64,000 bases of DNA from Desulfoferula sp040751985 (GCA_040751985.1 JBFMFU010000081.1:111302-175301), one strand, 5' to 3'; positions 46,143 through 54,863 are shown, numbered from the stretch's first letter. The notes: a model not told the origin generated them from the sequence alone. Numbers and translations are program-made.

Positions 46143-46682
46143 ATGGAGTTCAATGAGGTCCTCAAGTCGCGCCGGAGCATCCGCAAATACCAAGACAAGC
46201 CCGTCTCCCCTCAAGACCTGAATCAGGTGCTGGAAGCAATGCGTTGGTCCCCTTCCTGGGCCAACACCCAGTGCTGGGAGGTGGTGGTGGTCAAGGACCC
46301 GGCCGTCCGGGAGCAGCTGCAGGCCAGCCTGTCCAAGGGCAACCCGGCCACCAAGGCCATGGTGGCCGCGCCGGTGCTGCTGGTGATGTGCGCCAAGCTG
46401 CAATCCAGCGGATACTACAAAGGCGTGGCCCCCACCAAATTGGGCGACTGGTTCATGTTCGACCTGGGCGTGGCCACCCAGAGCCTGTGCCTGGCCGCCC
46501 GCGACCTGGGCCTGGGCACGGTGGTGGTGGGCCTGTTCGACCATGACGCCTGCCAGCGCGCCCTGGCCGTGCCCGAGGGCTACCAGGTGGTGGCCATGAT
46601 CCCCATGGGCTATCCGGACCAGGAGGTCAAGGCCCCGCCCCGGCGGGAGGTGGCGGAGTTCACCCACACGGACAAGTTCTAG
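46143..46682 (+). CDS. Nitroreductase family protein
   Basis: 179 residues from ATG at 46143, with GGAG at 46131-46134 upstream. FMN-binding RRSIRKYQDKPVSPQDL (about 11-27), WSPSWANTQCWEVVVV, and the C-terminal GLGTVVVGLFDH and YQVVAMIPMGYP are all typical. These flavoproteins reduce quinones or nitro groups with NAD(P)H and act as dimers. It lies 30 bases before the aldolase trio on the same strand and may be the first gene of that run. Confidence 0.9.
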   Translation: MEFNEVLKSRRSIRKYQDKPVSPQDLNQVLEAMRWSPSWANTQCWEVVVVKDPAVREQLQASLSKGNPATKAMVAAPVLLVMCAKLQSSGYYKGVAPTKLGDWFMFDLGVATQSLCLAARDLGLGTVVVGLFDHDACQRALAVPEGYQVVAMIPMGYPDQEVKAPPRREVAEFTHTDKF

Positions 46683-46712
46683 ACCTATCAAAAATCATTA
46701 GGAGGCATAGCC

Positions 46713-47603
46713 ATGGCCGACGCGGAAGGCATCCTGGAGGCCAGGGGTCCAGGCCAGATGGCCGCGGCCCAGGCTCCGGCAGGGGGCAAGGCCATCAAGG
46801 GCTGCAGCCACCTGGACTGGGGCATGCGCAACCGGCTTTCCCGGCTCATCGGCCTGGACGGCCGCTGCCAATTCCTGCCCATCGACCATGGCTATTTCCA
46901 GGGCCCCACCCGCTGCCTGGAGCGGCCGGGCGAGACCATCCAGGAGCTGCTGCCCTTTGCCGACGGCCTGTTCGTGACCCGGGGAGTGCTCAGGGCCTGC
47001 GTGGACCCGGACGAGGGCACCCCCATCATCCTGCGGGTCTCCGGCGCCACCAGCGTGGTGGGCGAGGACCTGGCCAACGAGGCCCTCACCACCTCGGTGG
47101 AGGACATGCTGCGCCTGAATGTGGCCGCGGTGGGGGTGAGCGTGTTCATCGGCACGCCGTATGAGAAGCAGACCCTGTCCAACCTCACCGAGCTGGTGGA
47201 CGCCTGCGAGGACTACGGCATCCCGGTGATGGCGGTGACTGCGGTGGGCAAGGAGCTGGCCAAGCGCACCGGCCGCTACCTGGCCCTGTGCTGCCGCATC
47301 TGCGCCGAGTTGGGGGCCAAGGTGGTCAAGACCTACTACGCCGAGGAGGACTTCGACAAGATCACCAACGGCTGCCCGGTGCCGGTGGTCATGGCCGGCG
47401 GGCCCAAGTGCGAAACCGAACTGGAGGTGTTCGAGTTCGTCTACGACGGCCTGCAAAAGGGCGCCATCGGCGTGAACCTGGGGCGCAATGTCTGGCAGAA
47501 CCCCCACCCCCGGGCCATGATGCACGCGCTCAATGAGGTCATCCATGGCGGGCTCAAGCCCAAGCAGGCCATGGAGCTGTTCAAACAGGAGAGCCGCTCC
47601 TAG
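46713..47603 (+). CDS. Class I aldolase, DhnA/LsrF family
   Basis: 296 residues, Schiff-base TIM barrel. Phosphate and substrate region FLPIDHGYFQGP (about 54-65), Schiff-base lysine segment GAKVVKTYYAEEDF (about 205) and the phosphate loop VVMAGGPKCETE then GAIGVNLGRNVWQ. This family includes archaeal-type fructose-bisphosphate aldolase, LsrF and the 2-amino-3,7-dideoxyheptulosonate synthase of the alternative aromatic pathway. ATG with TTAGGAGG. It precedes an alcohol dehydrogenase and a class II aldolase, so an uncommon sugar or polyol route is inferred. Confidence 0.85.
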   Translation: MADAEGILEARGPGQMAAAQAPAGGKAIKGCSHLDWGMRNRLSRLIGLDGRCQFLPIDHGYFQGPTRCLERPGETIQELLPFADGLFVTRGVLRACVDPDEGTPIILRVSGATSVVGEDLANEALTTSVEDMLRLNVAAVGVSVFIGTPYEKQTLSNLTELVDACEDYGIPVMAVTAVGKELAKRTGRYLALCCRICAELGAKVVKTYYAEEDFDKITNGCPVPVVMAGGPKCETELEVFEFVYDGLQKGAIGVNLGRNVWQNPHPRAMMHALNEVIHGGLKPKQAMELFKQESRS

Positions 47604-47616
47604 AACGAGGCTGGCC

Positions 47617-48666
47617 ATGCAGGTCTGCATGTACTACAGCAACCGCGACGTGCGTCTGGAGCAGATGGCCGCCCCCCGGCCGGGGCCGGGCGAGCTGATC
47701 CTCAAGGTGCGGGCCAGCGGCATCTGCGGCAGCGACGTGATGGAGTGGTACCGCCGGGACAAGGTGCCCCTGGTCCTGGGGCACGAGGTGGCCGGCGAGG
47801 TGGTGGAGCTGGGACAGGGCACCACCCGCTTTAAGGTGGGCGACCGCTTGGCCGTGACCCATCACGTGCCCTGCAACACCTGCCACTACTGTCTCAAGGG
47901 CGCCCACACCATGTGCGAGACGCTCCTCAAGGGCACCCGCTTCGACCCCGGCGGCTTCGCCGAGTACATCCGGGTGCCGGCCATCAACGTGGACCGGGGC
48001 TGCTTCGTCATCCCGGACCACCTGTCCTATGCCGAGGCCTCGTTCATGGAGCCCCTGGCCTGCGTGCTGCGCGGCCAGCGCCGGGCCGGCCTGCGGCCGG
48101 GGCGTAGCGTGCTGGTGCTGGGCGCGGGCATCTCGGGCCTGCTGCACATCCCCCTGGCGCGCACCCTGGGCGCGGGGCTGGTGGTGGCCGCGGACACCAT
48201 CGCCTTTCGCCTGGCCAAGGCCCAGGAGATGGGCGCTCACCAGGCCCTGACTGCGGACGCGGAGCTGCCCGGGCGGCTGCGGGAGCTGAACCAGGGCTAC
48301 CTGGCCGACCTGGTGATCATCTGCTTCGACGGCTTCATTCCCCTGGCCCTGCAGTGCGTGGAGCGGGGCGGGACGGTGCTGATATTCTCGGGCGCGGCCG
48401 AGGGGGCGACCCTGCCCGGAGCCATCAACGACATCTTCTGGCGAACCGAGGTGAACCTGACCAGCACCTATGCCGGGGCGCCCTATGACTGCGACCAGGC
48501 CCTCAAGCTCATCGCCGCGGGCAGCGTGCCGGTGGAGCGGCTCATCACACACCGCCTGGGCCTGGCCCACATACAGGAGGGCTTCACCGCGGTGTGCTCG
48601 CCCACCCAGCATGAGTGCGTCAAGGTTATAATAGAACCGCACATACCATCCAAGGACGGCCAGTGA
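47617..48666 (+). CDS. Zinc-dependent medium-chain alcohol dehydrogenase
   Basis: 349 residues from ATG at 47617. Catalytic zinc site ASGICGSDVMEW and LGHEVAGEV, and the structural zinc lobe with four Cys (CNTCHYCLKGAHTMC). Rossmann motif VLVLGAGISGLLHIPLA near 165. The family oxidises polyols and sugar alcohols such as sorbitol or threonine. Lying between two aldolase genes (13 bases after one, 35 before the other) it probably oxidises a polyol or reduces a keto sugar for this pathway. Confidence 0.87.
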   Translation: MQVCMYYSNRDVRLEQMAAPRPGPGELILKVRASGICGSDVMEWYRRDKVPLVLGHEVAGEVVELGQGTTRFKVGDRLAVTHHVPCNTCHYCLKGAHTMCETLLKGTRFDPGGFAEYIRVPAINVDRGCFVIPDHLSYAEASFMEPLACVLRGQRRAGLRPGRSVLVLGAGISGLLHIPLARTLGAGLVVAADTIAFRLAKAQEMGAHQALTADAELPGRLRELNQGYLADLVIICFDGFIPLALQCVERGGTVLIFSGAAEGATLPGAINDIFWRTEVNLTSTYAGAPYDCDQALKLIAAGSVPVERLITHRLGLAHIQEGFTAVCSPTQHECVKVIIEPHIPSKDGQ

Positions 48667-48701
48667 CCGCTTCTTAACCCCGGCGACGAAAGGAGGGGTG
48701 T

Positions 48702-49988
48702 ATGTCCGCCAGCCACGCCAAAGATTTTGCCCGCGCCCTGCAGGTGGGCCGGCCGCCCAACATAAGCAAGCTCTTCCCCAACTCCCAGGCCCTGATCGTC
48801 AGCGGCAAGGTGATAGACCGGGCCATGCTGGCCAAGGGCAAGGCCATGACCATTGCGGCCAACGGGCGCAACCACTTCGTGATTCGGGGGGCCCTGGCCG
48901 CGGCCCAGCGGGCCAACGCGGCCATCATCCTGGAGATCGCCAAGAGCGAGGGCGGGGCCAGCGCCTACTGCGCGGTGAACTACTGGAACCTGGCCCGCCA
49001 GGCCGACGCGGTGATGAACGAGCTGGGCGTCACGGTGCCGGTGGCCATCCACGCCGACCACTACGGCATCAAGGGCGCGGCGGACGTGGAGGCGGCCAAG
49101 CTGGAGATACCCTCCATGTTCGAGGCCGGCATCACCTCCATCGCCATCGACGCCTCGCACCTGCCCGACGACGAGAACCTGCTGGCCAGCATCGCCCTGA
49201 ACCCCTACGTGCCCCGCTGGGCCGGCCTGGAGACCGAGTCCGGCGAGATCAAGGGCAAGGAGGGGCTGTCCACCAAGGAGGAGGCCCTGTTCCTGATCCA
49301 GGGTCTGAACGCCAACGGCATCTCGCCGGACTGGATCGCCCTGAACAACGGCACCGCCCACGGCATCCAGACCGCGGACCAGGGCATCCAGGTGGAGCTG
49401 ACCACCCAGATTCACCAGGCCGTGGCCAAGTACAACGTCTCCGGCGCGCAGCACGGCACCAGCGGCAACACCAGCGAGCGCCTGCGCCGCATTGCCCAGG
49501 AGACCCGCACCACCAAGGCCAACGTGGCCACGGCCCTGCAGATGCTCACCTGGGGCGTGAAGGTCAACGAGTACGGCAACGCCGAGCTGGACGCCCAGGG
49601 CCAGTTCATCAAGTTGCCCCGGGCCGGCGTGACCGACGCCATGTGGCAGGCCATGCAGGCCTACGCCACTAAGCAGGGCTGGAAGGCCGGCGACTACAAG
49701 AAGCTCAACCTGCCCTTTGAGAACAAGCTGCTGGGCCTGCCGGCCTCGGTACGCCTGCGCATGGCCGGGGCAGTGGAGGAATTCGTCTACGATCTCTTGG
49801 TCAACGTGTTCAACGCGGCCGACACCGCGCCCCTGGCCATTCAGGCCATTCTCAAGGCCGGCAGCTACGACCTGGGGCCCAAGTCCGCGCGCCTCGAGGA
49901 CCCGGCGCAGTGGACCGCGGCCAAGATCAAGGAGAGAGGCGCCAGACTGGCCGGCGACAAGGGGCCCCAGGACAACTTCGACGACTAG
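48702..49988 (+). CDS. Class II fructose-bisphosphate aldolase family protein
   Basis: 428 residues, longer than E. coli FbaA (359). Zinc-site motif VAIHADHYGIKG (about 112-123), with further His in QHGTSGNTSE and Asp in DASHLP, as in class II enzymes. The final 100 residues (KQGWKAGDYKKLNLPFE and on) extend beyond the barrel. AAAGGAGGG precedes ATG. Substrate may be fructose-1,6-bisphosphate or a related ketose phosphate; the cluster context suggests the latter. Confidence 0.85.
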   Translation: MSASHAKDFARALQVGRPPNISKLFPNSQALIVSGKVIDRAMLAKGKAMTIAANGRNHFVIRGALAAAQRANAAIILEIAKSEGGASAYCAVNYWNLARQADAVMNELGVTVPVAIHADHYGIKGAADVEAAKLEIPSMFEAGITSIAIDASHLPDDENLLASIALNPYVPRWAGLETESGEIKGKEGLSTKEEALFLIQGLNANGISPDWIALNNGTAHGIQTADQGIQVELTTQIHQAVAKYNVSGAQHGTSGNTSERLRRIAQETRTTKANVATALQMLTWGVKVNEYGNAELDAQGQFIKLPRAGVTDAMWQAMQAYATKQGWKAGDYKKLNLPFENKLLGLPASVRLRMAGAVEEFVYDLLVNVFNAADTAPLAIQAILKAGSYDLGPKSARLEDPAQWTAAKIKERGARLAGDKGPQDNFDD

Positions 49989-50064
49989 CGGCGGGCCGGG
50001 GCGCTGCTGGGCTCGGGTTGACAGGGCCTGGGGCCGGGGCCATAATAGTAAGTCCGGTCTCGAT

Positions 50065-50140
50065 GGGCCCATAGCTCAGTTGGTAGAGCCTCCGGCTCAT
50101 AACCGGATAGTCCCTGGTTCGAAGCCAGGTGGGCCCACCA
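50065..50140 (+). tRNA. tRNA-Met (CAU)
   Basis: A 76-base cloverleaf with encoded CCA. Acceptor GGGCCCA pairs with TGGGCCC; D arm GCTC/GAGC; anticodon stem TCCGG/CCGGA around loop CTCATAA (anticodon CAT); T stem CCTGG/CCAGG with loop TTCGAAG. The body is elongator-like, not initiator (pairing at 1-72 is intact). A lysidine-modified Ile-CAU tRNA cannot be fully excluded, but the sequence is closest to elongator Met. Confidence 0.9.
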
Positions 50141-50231
50141 AAACACGACAGGAGAGAGCCTGATGGGAGCGCGCCAAAAAGCCTGGCCTCCGGGTATGGC
50201 GGCAAAACGCCCTCCTGCTTAAGGCTTCTTT

Positions 50232-50263
50232 GCGGGCGCCCTTGTCAGGGTGCCCGCTTCTTT
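50232..50263 (+). terminator. Intrinsic terminator downstream of the tRNA
   Basis: Eleven-pair stem (50232-50242 with 50247-50257, one G-T) around the loop TGTC, then TTCTTT. It ends just before the ATG of the Nif3-like gene. Confidence 0.75.
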
Positions 50264-50269
50264 GGTCCC

Positions 50270-51406
50270 ATGAGCGATGCAAAACCTACAGCCCGCGTTA
50301 GCGACCTGATCCAGATCATGGAGGACTGGGCTCCCGCCTGGACCGCGCAAGACTGGGACCGGGTGGGGCTGCTGGTGGGCGAGCCTGGGGCCCCGGCGAC
50401 CAAGGTCTGGACAGCCTTGGAGCTGGGGCCTTCGCTTTTGGACCAGGCCCTGGCCCAGGGCGTGCAAATGCTCCTGCTGCACCACCCTCCCCTGTTCAGC
50501 CCCCTGGCGCAGCTGCGCACCGACGACCCGGCCACGGCCCGGCTGCTGCGTGCGGCCCAGGCCGGCCTGGCCCTGTTCGCGGCCCACACCAACCTGGACG
50601 CGGCTCCGGGCGGGGTCAACGACGCCCTGGCGGCCCGGCTGGGCTTGGTGGAGACCAGGCCCTTGGCCCCGGCCGGGGCGGGCGGCCAGGTCAAGCTGGT
50701 GGTGTTCACGCCCGCCGAGGCCCTGGAGCCGGTGAGCCGGGCCCTGTTCGAGGCCGGCGGCGGCCGCATCGGCGGCTACCGGGACTGTTCCTTCACCTCG
50801 CCGGGCCTGGGCGGCTATCTGGCGCCGCCGGACGGCAAGCCTTACTTGGGCAGCCCCGGCCAGGCCGAGCAGGTGGAGGAGCAGCGCCTGGAGGTGATCC
50901 TGCCCCAGGCCCGCCTGGCGCCGGCCCTGGCCGCATTGCGCATCGCCCACCCTTACGAAGAACCGGCCGTGGACATCTACCCTCTGGCCCAGCCGCCGGC
51001 CGGCTTGGGCCTGGGCCGGGTAGGCCGCCTGGCCGCGCCCCAAGACGGCCAAGAGTTCGCCCAACGGGCCGCGGCCGCGCTGGGCGCCGGCTGGGCGCAC
51101 CTAGCCGGACCGCTGCCGCCCAGGCTGGAGCGGGTAGCGGTGGTGGCCGGCTCGGGCGGCGACCTGCTGGCCCAGGCCGCCCAGGCCGGAGCCCAGGTGC
51201 TGGTCACCGGCGAGGCGCGCCACCACGCGGCCCAGGAGGCCGCGGACCTGGGCCTGGGCCTGATCTGCCTGGGCCACTACCAGACCGAGGCGGTGATCGT
51301 GGAGCCCTGGGCCCAGCGCCTGGCCCACGAAACGGCCGCCCGCGGCCTAAGCTGCACCGTGACACCCTGGACCGTCGGGGACGATCCCTGGCGGCCAGTC
51401 TCCTGA
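50270..51406 (+). CDS. Nif3-like dinuclear metal center protein (YqfO type)
   Basis: 378 residues from ATG at 50270. Metal-binding motifs LLLHHPPLFSP (about 63-73), ALFAAHTNLDAAPGGVND and, near the end, LVTGEARHHAAQ with GLICLGHYQTEAVIVE. A central PII/CutA-like insert (about 135-245) marks the YqfO type rather than the short YbgI type. Proposed GTP cyclohydrolase I type 2 annotation is doubtful for the family. It is commonly found next to a zinc-ribbon coiled-coil gene, as here, 15 bases downstream. Confidence 0.92.
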   Translation: MSDAKPTARVSDLIQIMEDWAPAWTAQDWDRVGLLVGEPGAPATKVWTALELGPSLLDQALAQGVQMLLLHHPPLFSPLAQLRTDDPATARLLRAAQAGLALFAAHTNLDAAPGGVNDALAARLGLVETRPLAPAGAGGQVKLVVFTPAEALEPVSRALFEAGGGRIGGYRDCSFTSPGLGGYLAPPDGKPYLGSPGQAEQVEEQRLEVILPQARLAPALAALRIAHPYEEPAVDIYPLAQPPAGLGLGRVGRLAAPQDGQEFAQRAAAALGAGWAHLAGPLPPRLERVAVVAGSGGDLLAQAAQAGAQVLVTGEARHHAAQEAADLGLGLICLGHYQTEAVIVEPWAQRLAHETAARGLSCTVTPWTVGDDPWRPVS

Positions 51407-51421
51407 AGGAGGTAGGAAACC

Positions 51422-52150
51422 TTGCTCGAACAGATGCACCTTTTGATTCGCCTGCAAGTCCTGGACAAGACCCTGTTCGACCTGAGCCAGGAAAAGGAAA
51501 CCATTCCCGGCCGCCTGGCCGAGCTAAACCGGGCCGAGGAGGCCGCCAAGGCCGAGCTGGATGTCAACCAGGTCGAGTTGGACGAGCTGCGCAAGCGTCG
51601 CAAGAACCTGGAGGAGATCGCCGACAACGCCCGCGCCCGCCTGCGCCGGGCCGAAAACCGCCTCATGGGGGCCAAGACCTCGCGGGAGTACCAGGCGGCC
51701 AACGCCGAGATCGAGGACAACAAGGACGCCCTCAAGGACAACGATGACCAGCTCCTGGAGGTCATGGAGCGCCAGGAAAAGCTGGAGGCCGTGGTGGGGG
51801 CGCTCCAGGAAACCTTCGCTCAGGCCAGCGCCCAGGCCAACGAGCAGCGGGTGGTGCTGGACAAACGCTACCTGGACCTGGAGGCGGAGACCGGCCGCCT
51901 GCAGGCCAAGCGGGGCGAGATCGTGGGCCAGGTGGAGGCCCCTCTGCTCAAGGAGTATGACTTCATCCGCCAGCGCCGCGACGGCGTGGCCCTGTCGGCG
52001 GTGAGCCAGGGCATCTGCACCGTGTGCCACATGATCATCCCGCCCCAGCAGTACAACGAGCTGCAGCGCATGGACAAGATCATGAGCTGCCCCTCCTGCC
52101 GCCGGCTCATCTACTGGGCCGACGCTGAAGAGTTCGCGGGCGCCAAGTGA
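51422..52150 (+). CDS. Coiled-coil zinc ribbon domain protein (C4-type, CT398/HP0958-like)
   Basis: 242 residues, TTG start at 51422 with GAAGGAGG. Residues about 10-170 form a long antiparallel coiled coil (many Leu/Glu/Arg heptads), then a C4 zinc ribbon with two pairs: CTVCH at about 200 and CPSCRR at about 226. Related proteins bind nucleic acid or sigma-54-related factors in Helicobacter. It overlaps the RNase H gene by 4 bases and follows the Nif3-like gene. Confidence 0.9.
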   Translation: MLEQMHLLIRLQVLDKTLFDLSQEKETIPGRLAELNRAEEAAKAELDVNQVELDELRKRRKNLEEIADNARARLRRAENRLMGAKTSREYQAANAEIEDNKDALKDNDDQLLEVMERQEKLEAVVGALQETFAQASAQANEQRVVLDKRYLDLEAETGRLQAKRGEIVGQVEAPLLKEYDFIRQRRDGVALSAVSQGICTVCHMIIPPQQYNELQRMDKIMSCPSCRRLIYWADAEEFAGAK

Positions 52151-52563
52151 GCGCCTCCGATCCCCTGCACCTGACCCTGTTCGCCGACGGCGGCTCCCGG
52201 GGCAACCCAGGGCCGGCCGGCGCCGGCGCGGTGCTCTACGACGCCCAGGGCCGCGAGGTGGCCGCCATCAGCCGCTACCTGGGCCAGGCCACCAACAACG
52301 TGGCCGAGTACACGGCCCTGAACCTGGGCCTGGCCGAGGCCCGGCGTCTGGGGGCCTCGGAGATCACCGTCAAGATGGACAGCGAGCTGGTGGTGCGCCA
52401 GTTGCAGGGCTCCTACAAGGTCAAGGCGCCGGGGCTCAAGCCCCTGTACAATGAGGCGCGGCGCCTGCTGCAGGGCTTTCGGCGGGCGACCGTAGCCCAC
52501 GTGCGCCGGGAGCTGAACCGCCGGGCCGACGAGCTGGCCAATCAGGCCATGGACCGGCGCTGA
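52147..52563 (+). CDS. RNase H-like protein (RNase HI family)
   Basis: 138 residues, GTG start overlapping the preceding stop (GTGA). Catalytic residues by motif: LFADGGSRGNPGPAG (Asp), NVAEYTALNLGL (Glu), VKMDSELVVRQL (Asp) and a C-terminal NRRADELANQAMD (Asp). It lacks the long basic protrusion of E. coli RNase HI, as do many bacterial short forms. It removes RNA from RNA-DNA hybrids. It is followed by the RNase P RNA gene. Confidence 0.9.
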   Translation: MSASDPLHLTLFADGGSRGNPGPAGAGAVLYDAQGREVAAISRYLGQATNNVAEYTALNLGLAEARRLGASEITVKMDSELVVRQLQGSYKVKAPGLKPLYNEARRLLQGFRRATVAHVRRELNRRADELANQAMDRR

Positions 52564-52577
52564 GGGCCGGGAGTGGT

Positions 52578-52583
52578 TATAAT
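52578..52583 (+). promoter_or_regulatory. -10 element of the RNase P RNA gene
   Basis: A perfect TATAAT lies 7 bases before the 5' end of RNase P RNA. No clear -35 element is seen at 17 bases upstream. Confidence 0.6.
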
Positions 52584-52590
52584 TAAAGGT

Positions 52591-52972
52591 GCCGGGACGG
52601 AGCCGGCCGGATGGCCGCTGGCCCCCACTGGGGGCGGGAGGAAAGTCCGAACACCACAGGGCAGGGTGCTGGTTAACGGCCAGGGGGGGCGACCCCACGG
52701 AAAGTGCCACAGAAAACAAACCGCCTCCGCGCCTGGCGCGGCGGTAAGGGTGAAACGGTGAGGTAAGAGCTCACCAGCTGGGGCGGCGACGCCCCAGGCT
52801 CGGCAAACCCCACCCGGTGCAAGACCAAATAGAGGGGCGCTCGAGGATGGCCCGTCCGAGCCCCTGGGTAGGTCGCTAGAGGCGCCGGGTAACCGGCGTC
52901 CCAGATGAATGGCCATCCTCCGGCCTTTGGGCCGGAGACAGAATTCGGCTTACAGACCGACTCCGTCCCGGC
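52591..52972 (+). ncRNA. rnpB: RNase P RNA, bacterial type A
   Basis: Conserved RNase P elements occur in order: GGAGGAAAGTCCG, GGGCAGGGTGCTGG, ACAGAAAACAAACCGCC, GTAAGGGTGAAACGGTG, AGAGGGG and ACAGAATTCGGCTTACAG near the 3' end. The 5' block GCCGGGACGGAG pairs with CTCCGTCCCGGC to form P1. These pairings set the ends at about 52591 and 52972. It is the ribozyme that trims tRNA 5' leaders. Confidence 0.95.
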
Positions 52973-52998
52973 TTCCTTATCTCCAGCGCGAGCACGCC

Positions 52999-53796
52999 TT
53001 GCCTGAGCCTCTGGTCGCCATCGGCGCCCGCCTGCGGCGCTACCCCCAGTTCACCACCCTGGGCCTGCGCCCCAACCTGGCCGACTACCCGGCCGAGCAC
53101 CTGGAGCTGATCCGCCGGGCGGAGGTGATCTACTACCCCACCGACGCCTTCGCCGCCCAGCTCACAGCCCTGGGCAAGCGCATCTTCCCCTCCCTGGAGT
53201 GCCATCTGTTCGAGGGCGACAAGATCAAGCAGACTGCCCTGTTCAACCTGCTGGGCCTGCCCCACCCCCGCACCAGGGTCTTCTACGGCCGCCAGCGGCA
53301 GGAGATCGGCCGGCACTTCAGCTTCCCCTTCATCGCCAAGACGCCGCGGGCCTCGTCCCTGGGGCGGGGTGTGTTCCTTATCCGCGGCCAGGGCGACCTG
53401 GAGGCCTACCTGGCCGGCCACCCGGTGGCCTACGCGCAGGAGTATCTGCCCATCCAGCGCGACCTCAGGGTGGTGGTGATCGGCTTTGAGCCGGTGTGCG
53501 CCTTTTGGCGGCTGCCGGCCGCGGGCGAGTTCCGCAGCAACCTGGGCCAAGGCGGGCGGGTGGACTTTCGGGATGTGCCGCCAGCGGCGGTGGAGCTGGC
53601 CGTGGAGACGGCCCGGGCCGCCAACCTGGACGAGGTGGGCCTGGACCTGGCCGTGGTGGAGGGCCAGCCCCTTTTGCTAGAATTCAACGTGAAGTACGGC
53701 CGGCAGGGGCCCCGCCAGGCCGGCATAAACGTGGTGGAGCTGGTGGCGCAGCGGATCCTGACCGGCCAGCTCCCGCCGGATAGGAGGCAGGCATGA
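52999..53796 (+). CDS. ATP-grasp family protein (RimK/glutathione synthetase-like)
   Basis: 265 residues from TTG at 52999, the first reasonable start after the RNase P RNA; the frame stays open to 52909 inside that RNA. A short N-terminal substrate domain (LVAIGARLRRYPQFTTLGLRP) leads to the ATP-grasp core: FPFIAKTPRASSLGRGVFLI (ATP-binding Lys), AQEYLPIQRDLRVVVIG, and the metal-binding LLLEFNVKYG. Such enzymes join a carboxylate to an amine. The next small gene overlaps its stop. Substrate unknown. Confidence 0.82.
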   Translation: MPEPLVAIGARLRRYPQFTTLGLRPNLADYPAEHLELIRRAEVIYYPTDAFAAQLTALGKRIFPSLECHLFEGDKIKQTALFNLLGLPHPRTRVFYGRQRQEIGRHFSFPFIAKTPRASSLGRGVFLIRGQGDLEAYLAGHPVAYAQEYLPIQRDLRVVVIGFEPVCAFWRLPAAGEFRSNLGQGGRVDFRDVPPAAVELAVETARAANLDEVGLDLAVVEGQPLLLEFNVKYGRQGPRQAGINVVELVAQRILTGQLPPDRRQA

Positions 53797-54134
53797 GCCG
53801 CTGGCAGCAGATCCGGGTGCGCGTGGAGGGCGTGTACAAGAAGGGCTGGGGCAAGGACTTCCCCCACCTATACCGGGCGCTCACGGGCCTGGACAACGCC
53901 CTGCTGAGCCAGGACCCGCCCCTGTACGACCTGGTGCCCTATCTGGTGCGCCTGAGCCAGGAAAAGGACCTGGAGCCGGGTATGGCCCAGGCCCTGCAGG
54001 CACACGGTCCGGGGATCATAGACCTGCATTGCCAGATCAGCGAGGCCATCGGCGGCTGGAAACTGGGCCAGGCCGAGAAGCTTTTGTATGAGCTGGAGGA
54101 CAGGTTCGTGGAGCTGGAAAAAGACATTGCCTAG
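53793..54134 (+). CDS. Hypothetical 113-residue protein coupled to the ATP-grasp gene
   Basis: Not recognised. Soluble and helical, with a basic N-terminus (VRVEGVYKKGWGKDFPHLYR) and an acidic end (ELEDRFVELEKDIA). ATG overlaps the ATP-grasp stop (ATGA), so the two proteins are likely made together and may interact or be partners in one reaction. No cysteines except one in the middle, no signal. The terminator to the right belongs to the opposite strand. Confidence 0.6.
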   Translation: MSRWQQIRVRVEGVYKKGWGKDFPHLYRALTGLDNALLSQDPPLYDLVPYLVRLSQEKDLEPGMAQALQAHGPGIIDLHCQISEAIGGWKLGQAEKLLYELEDRFVELEKDIA

Positions 54135-54216
54135 TTTTTTAAGTTAATACTTTAAAAAACATATTTATCTATACGTTATTTAACACTATAAAATAGACGT
54201 ATTCCTCAAAAGGGAT

Positions 54217-54263
54217 AAAAAAGGCAGCCCGCCTCGGCCAGGGCTCCTGGCCAGGACGGGCTG
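54217..54263 (-). terminator. Rho-independent terminator for the PagL-like/P1 peptidase unit
   Basis: On the minus strand CAGCCCG (54263-54257) pairs with CGGGCTG (54231-54225), with an inner stem GGCCAGG/CCTGGCC, followed by TTTTTT at 54222-54217. It may also stop the plus-strand unit, although the T-tract there is weak. The 150 bases before it are strikingly AT-rich and hold nothing else. Confidence 0.82.
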
Positions 54264-54308
54264 AATTATTTCGCTCAGGTGCAGGAGGCGTGGGCCACCT
54301 GCCCTGCC

Positions 54309-54863
54309 TCAGAAGGCTACGGCAAAGCCTATCTGCACCTGGTTGCTGGTCACGCCGTGGTTGCGGTCGTCCAGGCCGGCGTTGCTGATGTGGCGCAGGC
54401 GGTAGCCCAGCTCCAGGGTGGTCTTGTCGCCCAGGGGGAAGCGCAGCCCCACGCCGCCGTAGGACAGGAAGTTGAAGCCGATACCCAGCTCCTGGATGTC
54501 CAGGCTGTTGTAGGAGGGACCGATGCCGGCCTCCAGGTAGGGCTGCACCTTGGCCTTGCCTATGTACAGGCGCAGGCCAGGGATCACGCCCACCTCCACG
54601 CCGCTGCCATAGTCCCAGAAGGTGCCCAGCAGGCCCTCCAGGCGGAAGTCCAGGCGCAGGTCCTTGTTGTCCACCAGGGGCGCGGCCACGTGGAAGATGA
54701 CGCCGGCCTCGCTCAAGGTCCCGTTGTCAATGTCCATGGACTGGTTGCCAAAGGCGGTCAGGCCCCACTCCTGGAAGAACTTGGCCTGGGCCTGGCCGGG
54801 CGCGGCGAACATCAGCGCCGCGGCTAGGGCCACCAACAGCAGATAACGCCAACGTTTAGTCAC
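54309..54863 (-). CDS. Acyloxyacyl hydrolase (PagL family lipid A deacylase)
   Basis: 184 residues, GTG start at 54863 with AGGAGG. Signal peptide (cleavage after AQA), then an eight-strand barrel ending in Phe. The C-terminal segment LGYRLRHISNAGLDDRN carries the H-x-S-N-A-G catalytic text of PagL (His and Ser), followed by the usual Gly. These outer membrane enzymes remove the 3-O acyl chain of lipid A. It overlaps the upstream P1 peptidase gene by 8 bases. Confidence 0.85.
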   Translation of the reverse strand: MTKRWRYLLLVALAAALMFAAPGQAQAKFFQEWGLTAFGNQSMDIDNGTLSEAGVIFHVAAPLVDNKDLRLDFRLEGLLGTFWDYGSGVEVGVIPGLRLYIGKAKVQPYLEAGIGPSYNSLDIQELGIGFNFLSYGGVGLRFPLGDKTTLELGYRLRHISNAGLDDRNHGVTSNQVQIGFAVAF

